A stretch of 64,000 nt of DNA from DFXE01 sp032054765 (GCA_032054765.1 DAMBSC010000008.1:1-64000), one strand, 5' to 3'. Positions 16,350-26,581 are shown, numbered from the stretch's first letter. The notes: a model not told the origin generated them from the sequence alone. Translations and numbers: made by a program.

Positions 16350-18818
16350 ATGAATTACTCTATAAAAGAAGTAGCACGTGTATTAAACGCGAAAACTGAG
16401 AAACTCCATGATGCTACTATCAATATACTACTAATAGACAGTCGTCGGCTTTCTTTCCCGGAACAAAGTCTTTTCTTTGCTCTGAAAACCCGTACAAACG
16501 ACGGTCACAGATACATCTCAGAACTATATAATCTGCGTGTGCGTAACTTCGTGGTTACAGAAATGCTTCCTGAATTCAAAGAGATGCCGGAAGCCAATTT
16601 CTTATTAGTTAAGGATACGCAAAAGGCACTACAAAGACTGGCTACATACCATCGTAAACGTTTTGATATTCCTGTTATCGGTATTACCGGCAGTAATGGG
16701 AAAACAATTATAAAGGAATTCCTTTATCAATTATTGCATAATGACTTCAACATTGTGCGTTCACCCAGAAGTTACAATTCGCAAATCGGTGTACCTCTTT
16801 CTGTATGGCAGATGAATGAGAAGCATACCCTGGGTATCTTTGAAGCCGGAATTTCACAGCCTGATGAAATGGAATATCTTCGTCCTATCATAGCCCCTAC
16901 GGTTGGTATATTGACGAATATTGGCGAAGCTCATCAGGAGAATTTTCTTTCTTCCAGACAGAAATGTCTTGAAAAGCTAACACTATTTACTGACTGCGAA
17001 GCAATTGTTTACGATGGTGATAATGTATTTATCACTAATTGTATTGAAGCGGCTTTCTTATCCCATAAGGCCATTGCCTGGAGCCGTATTCATTCCGATG
17101 CTCCGCTTTACATTGATTCCATCCATAAAAAAGAATCGGAAACGGAGATCGTTTGTACCATGATGGGACTGACAGATAAGTATATTATTCCTTTCACCGA
17201 TGATGCTTCAATTGAGAACGTTATTCATTGCCTGGCTGTTATGCTTTATCTTAAACCGACAAGCATTCGTGACACGGATAAATTCAAAAAACTGGAACCG
17301 GTCGATATGCGTCTTGACGTAAAAGAAGGAAAGAATAACTGCCTTTTGATAAACGACACATACAACTCTGATATAAATTCACTGGATATTGCACTCGACT
17401 TTCTGCAGAGCCGACGGACAGATAAGAAGATGAAACGTACACTTATACTTTCCGATATCCTTCAATCAGGCACATTACCCAAATCATTATACAAAAAAGT
17501 AGCCGATTTGGTTAGCCGTAAGAAGATAGACAGGATAATAGGAATTGGACGTGACATCAGTGAATATGCCTCTCTGTTTGCTATTCCCGAGAAAGAGTTT
17601 TATCAGACTACTGAAGAATTCCTTGAATCACGTGCCATAAGACAATTCAACTATGAACTAATATTGTTGAAGGGTTCACGCCGTTTTCACTTTGAACGTA
17701 TATCCGATCTATTGGAAAAGAAAGTACATGAAACGATACTCGAAGTAAATCTCGATGCGATTGTTCATAATTTTAATTATTATCGTTCACAATTGAAACC
17801 GGAAACGAAAATTGTAGCGATGGTAAAAGCCTTCGGTTATGGGGCCGGCCCCAATGAATTGGCAAAAACATTACAAGAATACCGTTGTGATTATCTGGCT
17901 GTAGCTGTAGCTGATGAAGGAATGGCCTTACGTAAAGAAGGTATTTCTATTCCTATCTTTGTTATGAATCCTGAATTCAGCAGTTTTAATCTATTATTAG
18001 AAAATCAGTTGGAACCGGAGATATACAGCTTCCGCCTGCTGGATGCCATGATTAAAGAAACCGAACGGAGAGGTATAACCTCCTATCCCATCCATATTAA
18101 AATAGATACAGGTATGCACCGCCTGGGTTTTCAGCCTGAGGATATGCCTGCATTATACGAAAAACTCAGTAATCAAAGTGGCGTAACGGTACGTTCTGTT
18201 TTTTCTCATTTAGCAGGAAGCGATGAAAAGCAATTCGATGACTTTACTGTTCATCAGGCAAATCTATTTCAACAGGCCGCAAATGTACTTGAAAAGGGAT
18301 TGGGCTACAAAGTATTCAGACATATTCTGAATTCGGCAGGAATTGAACGTTTTCCACAATACCAAATGGATATGGTTCGTTTAGGTATTGGTCTGTATGG
18401 GGTAAGCTTCCATATGGGTAAAGAACTACAGACTGTTTCTACACTAAAAACAACCATCCTGCAGATACAATATGTAAAAGAAGGAGAATCTATCGGGTAT
18501 AGCCGCAAGAGTTATGTTTCCCGTGATTCCCGTATTGCCATTATTCCTATTGGTTATGCAGATGGATTTGATCGTCATTTAAGCAATGGAATAGGCGAAG
18601 TAATTATAAACGGAAAGCACTGTCCGATTATAGGTAATATTTGTATGGATACGACCATGGTAGATATCACTGATATTGATGCAAAGGAAGGTGATGCTGT
18701 GATTATTTTCGGAGAAGCACTTCCCGTCAAAGAAATATCCGACAAACTGGGTACTATTCCCTATGAGGTACTTACCTCTATTTCTCCACGTGTTAAACGG
18801 GTTTATTATCGGGAATAG
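16350..18818 (+). CDS. Bifunctional MurF / alanine racemase fusion
   Basis: An 822-residue two-domain enzyme for peptidoglycan precursors. Residues about 1-455 are MurF (UDP-MurNAc-tripeptide:D-Ala-D-Ala ligase), with the ATP loop GITGSNGKTIIKEFL at about 111-125 and the GIFEAGISQPDEME and LLINDTYNSD motifs. Residues about 460-822 are a PLP-dependent alanine racemase. EVNLDAIVHNFNYYRSQL leads to the PLP lysine in MVKAFGYG, and the catalytic Tyr lies in GYSRKSYV. The fusion puts D-Ala formation and D-Ala-D-Ala addition in one chain and is known in Bacteroidota. It is the last gene of the purD operon and faces tamL tail to tail with a 2-bp gap. Confidence 0.95.
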   Translation: MNYSIKEVARVLNAKTEKLHDATINILLIDSRRLSFPEQSLFFALKTRTNDGHRYISELYNLRVRNFVVTEMLPEFKEMPEANFLLVKDTQKALQRLATYHRKRFDIPVIGITGSNGKTIIKEFLYQLLHNDFNIVRSPRSYNSQIGVPLSVWQMNEKHTLGIFEAGISQPDEMEYLRPIIAPTVGILTNIGEAHQENFLSSRQKCLEKLTLFTDCEAIVYDGDNVFITNCIEAAFLSHKAIAWSRIHSDAPLYIDSIHKKESETEIVCTMMGLTDKYIIPFTDDASIENVIHCLAVMLYLKPTSIRDTDKFKKLEPVDMRLDVKEGKNNCLLINDTYNSDINSLDIALDFLQSRRTDKKMKRTLILSDILQSGTLPKSLYKKVADLVSRKKIDRIIGIGRDISEYASLFAIPEKEFYQTTEEFLESRAIRQFNYELILLKGSRRFHFERISDLLEKKVHETILEVNLDAIVHNFNYYRSQLKPETKIVAMVKAFGYGAGPNELAKTLQEYRCDYLAVAVADEGMALRKEGISIPIFVMNPEFSSFNLLLENQLEPEIYSFRLLDAMIKETERRGITSYPIHIKIDTGMHRLGFQPEDMPALYEKLSNQSGVTVRSVFSHLAGSDEKQFDDFTVHQANLFQQAANVLEKGLGYKVFRHILNSAGIERFPQYQMDMVRLGIGLYGVSFHMGKELQTVSTLKTTILQIQYVKEGESIGYSRKSYVSRDSRIAIIPIGYADGFDRHLSNGIGEVIINGKHCPIIGNICMDTTMVDITDIDAKEGDAVIIFGEALPVKEISDKLGTIPYEVLTSISPRVKRVYYRE

Positions 18819-18820
18819 TT

Positions 18821-21181
18821 TTAGAATGGATAGCCTACGGCTAAATGCCAGCCGTAACCTTCATCTTTGAAACTTCTTATATTGTAATAGCCGCTCTTAC
18901 CTGTATCATAAGGAATATGAAGAGCAATTCCAAAATCTAAGCGGATTACAAGGAATGAGAGGTCATATCGCACTCCGGCTCCTGTTCCGGTTGCCAGATC
19001 TTTAAAGAACCGGCCTTTTTTCAATTGTCCGCCGGGCCTGTTATCATCTCCACGAATCAACCAGATACCTCCGCTATCCAAGAATACAGCACCATTCAGA
19101 TTACCTACTACTTTAAAGCGGTATTCCAGATTGGCTTCAAACTTCAAGTCCCCGGTCTGATCAATGTAAGAATAAGCATTATTAGGATCCGGGGCAAATC
19201 GTCCGGGGCCAATGCTTCTTATGGTAAATGCTCTAACACTGTTTGCTCCTCCTACGTAGAACTGTTCGCTGTATGGAGCTACACGTGCGTTTCCATAACT
19301 ATAAATAGCTCCAATGCCTAAACGTCCTACTAACCGGTTATTTCGGTCGATCTGATAATTATAGCGTACTTCTGATGTACCTTTGATAAACTGTGAAAAA
19401 TGATTTCCTAAAAGAGTTTTATCTTTTTTGTTAAAACTCTTTCCGGCAATTGCATATATGCCGCCAATAATATTTCCGGATTGAGTAACAGATGTTTCCC
19501 ACCAGAAATTATTGCGACGGGTGACAGCGCTGTTATCATACGTAAATGTATATCCCATAGCCGGAATAAACTGGTCACGCAAACTCATATATAACCCGGG
19601 ATTCTTATCTGCAATCACTTTAAATGTATCTGTTGCATTTAATTTATTGTAATTTAGCCGGAAAGGAATGATAGAGTGACGTGTAGTAACGGTAGGACGG
19701 AAATCATACGTCATACTTCCACCAAAAGAATACATCTGAAAAAAACGAGCCCGGTTTAAGAGATCAGCGGATAAACGGAATGTCGTACTGGATGGTTGTA
19801 CCAGGTCACGATAAATATATCCGGGAAACAAGATAAATGGAAAAGTAAGGGTTGAACTCAGTCCAATCTCATAACTATTAATTTTAGAAGAACTCCCTTG
19901 TATACGTCTTCCTGTTTGCCATTCATAGTTTCCTCGTAACTGAAGCCCCAATATTTCACCACCTCGGAAGGCGTTTCTTCTTGTAAGACTAAAAATAGCA
20001 CCGGGACCGACATAATTATTGTCTTTGGCAGTTACATTTACTTCCAGTTCACCATCATACGGTAAATCATATACTGTATTAACACGTAAATCCAGCGAGT
20101 CATTTCTGCTTCTACGCGCTGTATCTTGTGGTGTATATTGGAATTCAGAATATCTGAAAATACTTAAACGTGATATCCCCGTTTGGGAACGCTGTTGTTC
20201 CTTTTGTTGATACAGATCCCCGGGTTTAAAGGTAAATCTATTATATAATACAGGAGGTCTTACACGTAATTTCCCCTGATAGTAAATCTTCATATCCTTA
20301 TATTGTACCGAGTCAGTCGGCAGTTCATTATCATAGCCGTTCATAAAAACGGATATATTACCAATCCGGTAGGGTCGTAATGCATTGTTAGGGATATTAG
20401 GCGCTCGCTTGACCCGTAACCATACTTTTCCAGATGTTATCAATGTATCGGCTTCGTATACAATATGATTCGGGCGGAAATAATAAAAACCGTTATTACG
20501 AAGCAGAGTTGATATACGTTGTCTTTCAGATTCCAGTTTTACAACATTGAACTGATCATCTTTGTGTAGGAATGTTTCATTTAAAGTGGCATTAATCAAT
20601 GTATCGGCATAATGCCTCATTCGCATGTACCGAATACTATCATACGGATATCCGTGATTCATTTCAAGATGATAACTAATCTTAGCTTTACGGGGATTTT
20701 TCTTATCCGTAATGGTATCATATGCTGCGGTTCCGTCAAAGTATCCGTTTTCACGCAACAGGTTCCTTGCTACTGCTGTTCTGACTTCAGGATTTACTGT
20801 GCTTATAAAAATAGGCTTGGCTGCAAACCGTTTAAATATCCATTTCCCTATAGCTCCTTTTTTATTCACAAATCCATTATATATCCATAATCCTATCGGG
20901 AAAGGAATCCTTTTTGATGAACTACCAAATAAGGAATTGTTGGGTGGATAAGATAAGGCTGATTCAATCTCATCCATAGCTTCATCATATGCAATGGTTT
21001 GTTGCGGATCAGCTACGTCTATCTTTTTAATTCCGGTATATAGTACTTCACCCTCAGGAAGATTCTTGGTAGTCGAGCAGCCGGCAAAGAATATAAGCAA
21101 TAAGCAGCTTCCAAGGATATAGTTTATATATTTATTTTTGATTATATGTTGATATTTATTCATTACCAGATGTTTGTTCAT
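18821..21181 (-). CDS. tamL: TamL-like outer-membrane lipoprotein barrel (TamA/BamA family)
   Basis: A 786-residue Omp85-family protein. It starts with a lipoprotein signal (LLLIFFAGCSTTKNLPEGE, lipidated Cys at residue 35), then POTRA-like regions (about 60-380) and a C-terminal 16-strand barrel (surface antigen D15), ending GYGWHLAVGYPF with a terminal Phe as in barrel proteins. A lipid-anchored TamA is the Bacteroidota form called TamL. It overlaps the tamB gene by 26 bp; together they would export or assemble outer-membrane components or move phospholipid. The start Met could also be residue 7, which leaves the signal peptide intact. Confidence 0.88.
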   Translation of the reverse strand: MNKHLVMNKYQHIIKNKYINYILGSCLLLIFFAGCSTTKNLPEGEVLYTGIKKIDVADPQQTIAYDEAMDEIESALSYPPNNSLFGSSSKRIPFPIGLWIYNGFVNKKGAIGKWIFKRFAAKPIFISTVNPEVRTAVARNLLRENGYFDGTAAYDTITDKKNPRKAKISYHLEMNHGYPYDSIRYMRMRHYADTLINATLNETFLHKDDQFNVVKLESERQRISTLLRNNGFYYFRPNHIVYEADTLITSGKVWLRVKRAPNIPNNALRPYRIGNISVFMNGYDNELPTDSVQYKDMKIYYQGKLRVRPPVLYNRFTFKPGDLYQQKEQQRSQTGISRLSIFRYSEFQYTPQDTARRSRNDSLDLRVNTVYDLPYDGELEVNVTAKDNNYVGPGAIFSLTRRNAFRGGEILGLQLRGNYEWQTGRRIQGSSSKINSYEIGLSSTLTFPFILFPGYIYRDLVQPSSTTFRLSADLLNRARFFQMYSFGGSMTYDFRPTVTTRHSIIPFRLNYNKLNATDTFKVIADKNPGLYMSLRDQFIPAMGYTFTYDNSAVTRRNNFWWETSVTQSGNIIGGIYAIAGKSFNKKDKTLLGNHFSQFIKGTSEVRYNYQIDRNNRLVGRLGIGAIYSYGNARVAPYSEQFYVGGANSVRAFTIRSIGPGRFAPDPNNAYSYIDQTGDLKFEANLEYRFKVVGNLNGAVFLDSGGIWLIRGDDNRPGGQLKKGRFFKDLATGTGAGVRYDLSFLVIRLDFGIALHIPYDTGKSGYYNIRSFKDEGYGWHLAVGYPF

Positions 21182-24100
21182 TTTCTACAGCCTTCTGTTC
21201 ATTCGGTTGTTCATTAGTCTCTTTTTCATTATTTTCTTCTTCCTCTTCAGGCTCATCAATTACAGTTGCTACCCTCTTCTTTCTGAAATCAAAGATTTCT
21301 TTGAGGCGTCTTACTTTCTTACGGAATACAATACCTGCGCCGGTTTCCCTAACCTGTCCTTCCAATAGATTATCGAAAGTAACATCATGGAAAGCTTTGA
21401 TATTTTTTGTCCCTGCCTGATCCAAACGATATTCAACCGATACATTGTCGAGGAATGGTTCTGTTTGATTTACATCTTCTCCTGTTGATACTTTTCCGCC
21501 GATCATAACTCGGATACGATCATTATAGAAACGTTTGGAGAATTGGAAAGAAAAATCTCTCCGTTGTGCACCCGACGGATCGTCATAAGTATCCATACCA
21601 AACGAAATATCAACTGTTTTCAAAGCATCTCCCGCGATATTGTTTATCTCACTGTTTAAAAAACTGTTTAAGGCATCGGTAGCACTCAGGTTCATTCCTC
21701 CACCTGTACCCCCTCCATACATATATGTCCCGGTCACCATCATAGCAACCGCTTGTTTAGATCGTTCTTCTGCTCCCATTGCAGCCAGCTCGTTTTCAAT
21801 TGGCATATCTTCAGGAGCGGAGATTGTAAAGTCGAGCGCCAGATCTTCCAGTCGATTCTGAACGTTTATTCCTACATCAAAGTTTACCATACGGGCAGCG
21901 GATTCTCCTGATGTTTTAGCAGAGACACGCATTCGCTCAGTGGCTTGTACACTAAGAAGCGGATTCATTACTTCTCCATCCCATTGAACATAACTATCTT
22001 CGTGAATGCGGAACTCTTTAAGAGGAATTACCGGTAAAGAATAATTAATATTCCCTTCGGAGAAAGTGTAACGTCCATTCAATACCATATCTCCTTGTGG
22101 CGTATATTGGAAAGAAAGGTCTCCCCCACCTGTAATTTCAGCATAATTTGATTGGTCGGGAGTTAAATCTACCCGTAACTGCACCGCCGGATCGATATGG
22201 ATAACCATCAACATATCCATACCGCCTAAGGGTAGTGCGTTTTGTGGGCGGCGCATTCTTGTTAATGTATCGGTAAAGGAAGTAAAAGTAACCAGGTCTT
22301 TTAAGCGATCTTGTACTGTTAACGCAGATTCGGTCATAACATAAGTAGCATCAGTTCCTCCCAATACCTGCAGATCACCTCTTACTGCTAAAGCGTTCAT
22401 CGGCCCTTTTACTGTACTCGAAAGATTGACAAATAGCTTGCCATACACCAGACTTTCACTTGTGCGACGAGCATCCAGAACTTGCATATTGTTTGCAGTT
22501 AGGCGTAAATCAGCCATCATTCGTGAGAAGTCAGATATATTTATATTCCCGTCTATAACGAATGGATTATTCCCTTTTGATAATATCTGGTATTTATCGA
22601 ATGTGACCAGACTATTTTTGACGTCAATTCGTTTCTCTTCAAATTGCAGACGTGTGTCTGCCATTCCCAGATATACGGAAGCCGTATCTAATTGTATAAA
22701 GCCATTAAGACGAGGAGTGGAAGTTGAACCACTGATTGCCATATTTCCATTTAGGGCACCGTTGAGTTCTGCTGCGCCACCGGTAAATGCACTCGCTATG
22801 CTTAGCGGTAACGTAGTTATATCTAATTGCCCATCAATATTATTTTCAGCATTGGCACGGTATAAGGCTGTTGCCGATGCTATTTCACTTTGGTCTTGAT
22901 GAATATGAACGTCAACCTGATGTTGGCTGTTATCTAACGGAAGATATACGGCATTCAATAACATCTGGCCGATACGTCCGTTTTCATAGAATAAGGTATC
23001 GACATTCAAATCGGCAACTAATAAGAGGCTTTCCTCTGTTGGAGCATATCTGATATCGGCACTCAATATACCTTTCATTTTCGGCAATTGAGGGAATCCG
23101 GTAGTGATCGTATCCAGATTAAACTGGCTTAATTCTACATGTAGTTCAGGATAAGTTTCTCCGGTAGGTACCGAATGAAGCCAAAGAGATGCGTTTTGAT
23201 TTCCTGTCAATCGGATGTTAGCATCAATATCTTTCATATTCCTGAATCGGAAATAATTATCCTGATTAAGTGTAAACTTATTAAAAGCCAATATCGGTTC
23301 TTGGGGGAAGAGATGGAATATGAACCCTGCTGTATCCTTCACTGCTTCTACACCCAATAATAAGCCGACTTCATCATTTTGATCGGTATATAATAACTCA
23401 GCATCTACTCTACGTGTACCGATTGATCCATGTACATGTGCATTGAAAGGCGTCTGCTGACGGTATCTTCTTTTAATAACATCAGCCGTATATCTTAATC
23501 CGGCACTATCCGGACGAATGGTTGCACGCACTGTATCAATAAGGAATGTATCCCTGTATAATGAATATATTCCTGCATCCATCCGGATACCTTCCTCCGG
23601 AGAAGTCTCAGCAAGAATATTAAACTGCGTAAATCCTATATAATATGGACGTAAGAAATTATATACCGGATTATCTCTTCCGGCTGTCACGGATAACGTC
23701 ATATCAGGTAAAAGAGGACGTAATGATGCAATATTAAGGGTTGAATCCTCTTCTAGTTGCCGACTTAAATCAGCACTAAATGTAGTTACCTGATTGAGCA
23801 TAGTATCCAAACCGGCATTTCCGGTCAACACAATACCCAAATCGCCCGCGTGGAAAGATACCCGTGAAGTATCAGGAGTCGTACGTGCCATAAGCGTTAG
23901 TAGCTTCGGTGCATATCTTTGTTGTTTAGTAACAATTTCCCAGTTACCAAGAGAAAGGTCGACACTGTTCGTCTGTTTCAGGTCACTACTCCCTTCTGCA
24001 AATACTTGAAAAGAAGTATGGAATGTACTATCCATTAGATGCATACCATATAAATCTATCCGTTCTGCATCCATAATTAACATAACCCGGACATCGTTCT

Positions 24101-25832
24101 CATGAACGGTGCCATCAACGGTCATATTTATCAATGCTAATGAATCTTTACTTATAAGCTCTGCTTTGGCTTGATGATCTCTTAATGACGCTGTAAGCGA
24201 TATATCCGAAAGAGCCAATGAATCGTATTGAACATCCATGATCTGAGCATCAACAGATGTCCAGGTAGAATCTGCAAAGAAGTCAAATCCTCTTCCTTGA
24301 GCCTGTAGATCTGCAGTTACCAACATAATTGAGTCTTTCGGCATAAAGTGGATGGGACGTAGACTATCAATTTTTACAGAAGCACTATATGTTTCGTAAA
24401 AAGAATGGAAGCGACCGGCGACTAATACTTTTGCAGTAGATTCTCTTAATGCAAGTTGCGCTTGATATTCCCGGTTCTTTAATCCTACATTTCCGTTCAG
24501 GCGTAAAGGCGGAATACTGAATTGTTCCCTTTGTTCCCGTGAAAGATAATTTAATACAAAGTTTAAATTCTGTGTTTGTACCTGTAAATCAATATCAGCA
24601 GAACGACGGATACTGTCCATCAATTGACCCGCTTTTCCGGAAGCACTGATTGAAAATGCATTGGGTAATTGAGCCTTTAATTCAGAAATATTCAATACTG
24701 ATAAATTCCCATCGGCTTTAGCTGTGACACTTAGCGGAACATTTGGGTATGTTCTTTTAAAATCTGCGGGAAGATCGGGAATAAATGCAAATAGATCTTC
24801 TTTCCCTATGGAAGCAGATAATAAGGCATCTAATGTATCATCCGACTGATCTCCAATAACACTCCACGGAACATTCGCCGTCAGGTTAATAGATGAATAA
24901 GGTGTTTTAAGATCCAGTTCAGGAACGGAGATTGTTATACTATCGCTATTGATCTTACCCTCAAGGGAAGATATTACTAATCCGGATCGTTCTTCTCCCG
25001 AAAGCGACCGTATATCAGCTTTTATTTCTTTATCTTGATAAACAATAGAAGCCAGATCAGCATTAAAGTTGCTTAAAGCAATATGTGCAGGATCAAGCCC
25101 GGCTACCGGATTATTATCATCGCCGTCATAATTAAAGACTGTATTGGAGACAGTAAACTTGCCTACCGTATATCTTGATATCCCCAAATCTACCAGTCCG
25201 TTATTCAATCCTGCCTTATCAATATATGTGCTTAATCGTAATAAGTCAACAGGCATTTGTAAAGCAAAACAAATATGATCTAAATCGATCTTTCCCAGTT
25301 TGATCTTCCAATTCATAGGGGTAGAGGTAGTATCCTGCTTTTGGGAAGTAGTATCGATATGGACAGTAATAGCAGCTCCGCTTAATGCAAGATTATTCAA
25401 TGTAGCTTCTTCATTTGAAAGTCCTATATAATCTGCTTGTGCCGATAAATCATTAAAACTTCCTTTTATCAGGATTCCGTCTATAAAGGTACCGGTGTTG
25501 ACACGGGCTTCTTTTAAATGTAAGTCATTTACAGAAACAATTTTATTGATTAGTGGAACAGGATTAACCCGTACAGAAAGTTCTCCCAGAGTAACAAGCG
25601 TATCGGATGGTTGAGTAATTACTTCTATACCATTCACTGTAATGTTCAATGGAAAAGTAAGTCTTATTCGATCTATGCCGATATCCATGCCTGTGGCTTC
25701 ACTGGCATATGTTATTGCTTTTTTTACTACAAAATTCTGAAAAGGGGGAACATATAACAATATAGCAAGAAGAAACACCAGTATTATTGGTATCAGGAAA
25801 ATTATAACCACCCATTTAAACCATTTCTTCAT
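21156..25832 (-). CDS. tamB: TamB-family translocation/assembly protein
   Basis: A 1558-residue AsmA/TamB-type protein. One N-terminal membrane helix (about residues 8-30, WVVIIFLIPIILVFLLAILLYVP) precedes a very long run of beta strands that would form a groove across the periplasm. The C-terminal DUF490/TamB domain spans about residues 1080-1480, with the family features SAPEDMPIENELAAMGAEERSKQAV and DISFGMDTYDD. The last 50 residues are a Glu/Asn/Gln-rich tail. It works with the TamL barrel encoded next. Its start is followed upstream by the 626-bp inverted-repeat element, so the tamB promoter lies either in the 117 bp between or inside the element. Confidence 0.93.
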   Translation of the reverse strand: MKKWFKWVVIIFLIPIILVFLLAILLYVPPFQNFVVKKAITYASEATGMDIGIDRIRLTFPLNITVNGIEVITQPSDTLVTLGELSVRVNPVPLINKIVSVNDLHLKEARVNTGTFIDGILIKGSFNDLSAQADYIGLSNEEATLNNLALSGAAITVHIDTTSQKQDTTSTPMNWKIKLGKIDLDHICFALQMPVDLLRLSTYIDKAGLNNGLVDLGISRYTVGKFTVSNTVFNYDGDDNNPVAGLDPAHIALSNFNADLASIVYQDKEIKADIRSLSGEERSGLVISSLEGKINSDSITISVPELDLKTPYSSINLTANVPWSVIGDQSDDTLDALLSASIGKEDLFAFIPDLPADFKRTYPNVPLSVTAKADGNLSVLNISELKAQLPNAFSISASGKAGQLMDSIRRSADIDLQVQTQNLNFVLNYLSREQREQFSIPPLRLNGNVGLKNREYQAQLALRESTAKVLVAGRFHSFYETYSASVKIDSLRPIHFMPKDSIMLVTADLQAQGRGFDFFADSTWTSVDAQIMDVQYDSLALSDISLTASLRDHQAKAELISKDSLALINMTVDGTVHENDVRVMLIMDAERIDLYGMHLMDSTFHTSFQVFAEGSSDLKQTNSVDLSLGNWEIVTKQQRYAPKLLTLMARTTPDTSRVSFHAGDLGIVLTGNAGLDTMLNQVTTFSADLSRQLEEDSTLNIASLRPLLPDMTLSVTAGRDNPVYNFLRPYYIGFTQFNILAETSPEEGIRMDAGIYSLYRDTFLIDTVRATIRPDSAGLRYTADVIKRRYRQQTPFNAHVHGSIGTRRVDAELLYTDQNDEVGLLLGVEAVKDTAGFIFHLFPQEPILAFNKFTLNQDNYFRFRNMKDIDANIRLTGNQNASLWLHSVPTGETYPELHVELSQFNLDTITTGFPQLPKMKGILSADIRYAPTEESLLLVADLNVDTLFYENGRIGQMLLNAVYLPLDNSQHQVDVHIHQDQSEIASATALYRANAENNIDGQLDITTLPLSIASAFTGGAAELNGALNGNMAISGSTSTPRLNGFIQLDTASVYLGMADTRLQFEEKRIDVKNSLVTFDKYQILSKGNNPFVIDGNINISDFSRMMADLRLTANNMQVLDARRTSESLVYGKLFVNLSSTVKGPMNALAVRGDLQVLGGTDATYVMTESALTVQDRLKDLVTFTSFTDTLTRMRRPQNALPLGGMDMLMVIHIDPAVQLRVDLTPDQSNYAEITGGGDLSFQYTPQGDMVLNGRYTFSEGNINYSLPVIPLKEFRIHEDSYVQWDGEVMNPLLSVQATERMRVSAKTSGESAARMVNFDVGINVQNRLEDLALDFTISAPEDMPIENELAAMGAEERSKQAVAMMVTGTYMYGGGTGGGMNLSATDALNSFLNSEINNIAGDALKTVDISFGMDTYDDPSGAQRRDFSFQFSKRFYNDRIRVMIGGKVSTGEDVNQTEPFLDNVSVEYRLDQAGTKNIKAFHDVTFDNLLEGQVRETGAGIVFRKKVRRLKEIFDFRKKRVATVIDEPEEEEENNEKETNEQPNEQKAVENEQTSGNE

Positions 25833-25949
25833 CGGCTAGATACTCTATTCATCTTTATAAAGATAACGGTTTTTCTGCCCATTTTGTTTTAACGAACAAT
25901 GTATTTTGTTTAGATTCCTTGATATAAACATGATTAACACTTCCCCTAC

Positions 25950-26018
25950 CTCCTCTCTCAGTTGAGTTTGTCATATTGCCGTCACCTTTCACCGAGGCGC
26001 TCAATCCTTTTACGGATC
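25950..26018 (+). repeat. Left terminal inverted repeat of element A
   Basis: Begins CTCCTCTCTCA and ends TTTTACGGATC. It is the reverse complement of 26507-26575 except at three positions, and contains CACCTTTCACCGAGG. Confidence 0.9.
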
Positions 26019-26251
26019 GGAGTTAGGAGGTGAAAGTAACTACTTTCACCATCCGGTATTTGCTTTCACCGATTATTGAATATAGCAAAATCGTACACAG
26101 ACATAACAAAATCGTACATTTCGTAATAGGCTGAAGCCTAGCATTACTTACAGGATTGTTTATTTTTCACGCTACCAATTGCTAGATGGATCTGAGAAAT
26201 TTATTGTTTTCTGGTAATAGATTTATCGTTTGTTTGGTGACATATTACTCA

Positions 26252-26333
26252 GCTCACAAAGGTGAGCGTTGCGGCTCACGATGGTGAGCCTGAGAGATCA
26301 CATAGGTGAGCTGCACAGCTCACAGTTGTGAGC
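26252..26333. repeat. Array A: four 16-bp palindromes at an exact 22-bp period
   Basis: Units start at 26252, 26274, 26296 and 26318: GCTCAC-AAAG-GTGAGC, GCTCAC-GATG-GTGAGC, GATCAC-ATAG-GTGAGC and GCTCAC-AGTT-GTGAGC, separated by unrelated 6-bp linkers (GTTGCG, CTGAGA, TGCACA). The arms are conserved while loops and linkers vary. CGATAAA directly follows the last unit, and its complement TTTATCG lies at 26222-26228. The 22-bp step is close to two DNA turns, so all four would face one side of the helix; in RNA they would form four short tetraloop hairpins. Confidence 0.9.
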
Positions 26334-26506
26334 CGATAAAAAGGAATCGAAATCTGTTACAATTTATTATGTGCCAAACAGTAAAACCAGATGATTAATG
26401 TAATAAATGGGCAAAGGAAATTAAAAAATGTGGTGATGAAAGTCAGCGGGGTGTGGTGAAAGCAGAAGATGAAAAGTGAAACCATCTGCCTTCACCTCCA
26501 AATCCA

Positions 26507-26575
26507 GATCCGTAAAAGGATTGAGTGCCTCGGTGAAAGGTGACGGCAATACGACAAACTCAATTGAGAGAGGAG
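26507..26575 (-). repeat. Right terminal inverted repeat of element A
   Basis: Inverted copy of 25950-26018 with three differences (read on the minus strand: CTCCTCTCTCAATTG at the outer end). Confidence 0.9.
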
Positions 26576-26581
26576 TATAAT

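Larger units (their letters stand above)
25950..26575. mobile_element. Element A: 626-bp non-coding element with 69-bp inverted ends
   Basis: A self-contained inverted-repeat unit between rnc and tamB. The ends (25950-26018 and 26507-26575) are inverted copies with three mismatches in 69. Weaker symmetry continues inward to about 26072 and 26440, built from repeated TTTCACC/GGTGAAA motifs in both orientations. The middle holds a pair of CAAAATCGTACA direct repeats (26086-26097 and 26107-26118), a TAGGCTgaAGCCTA hairpin and a four-palindrome array (26252-26333). No credible coding frame was found. It looks like a non-autonomous transposable or structured RNA element. No clear target duplication is visible, and the right end lies 6 bp from the rnc stop codon. 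Confidence 0.75.

Noticed and set aside
26252..26333. Array A (and B, C) as a CRISPR array
   Set aside because: The units are 16-bp palindromes with 6-bp linkers, far too short for CRISPR repeats and spacers. No cas gene is present, and the arms differ between arrays.
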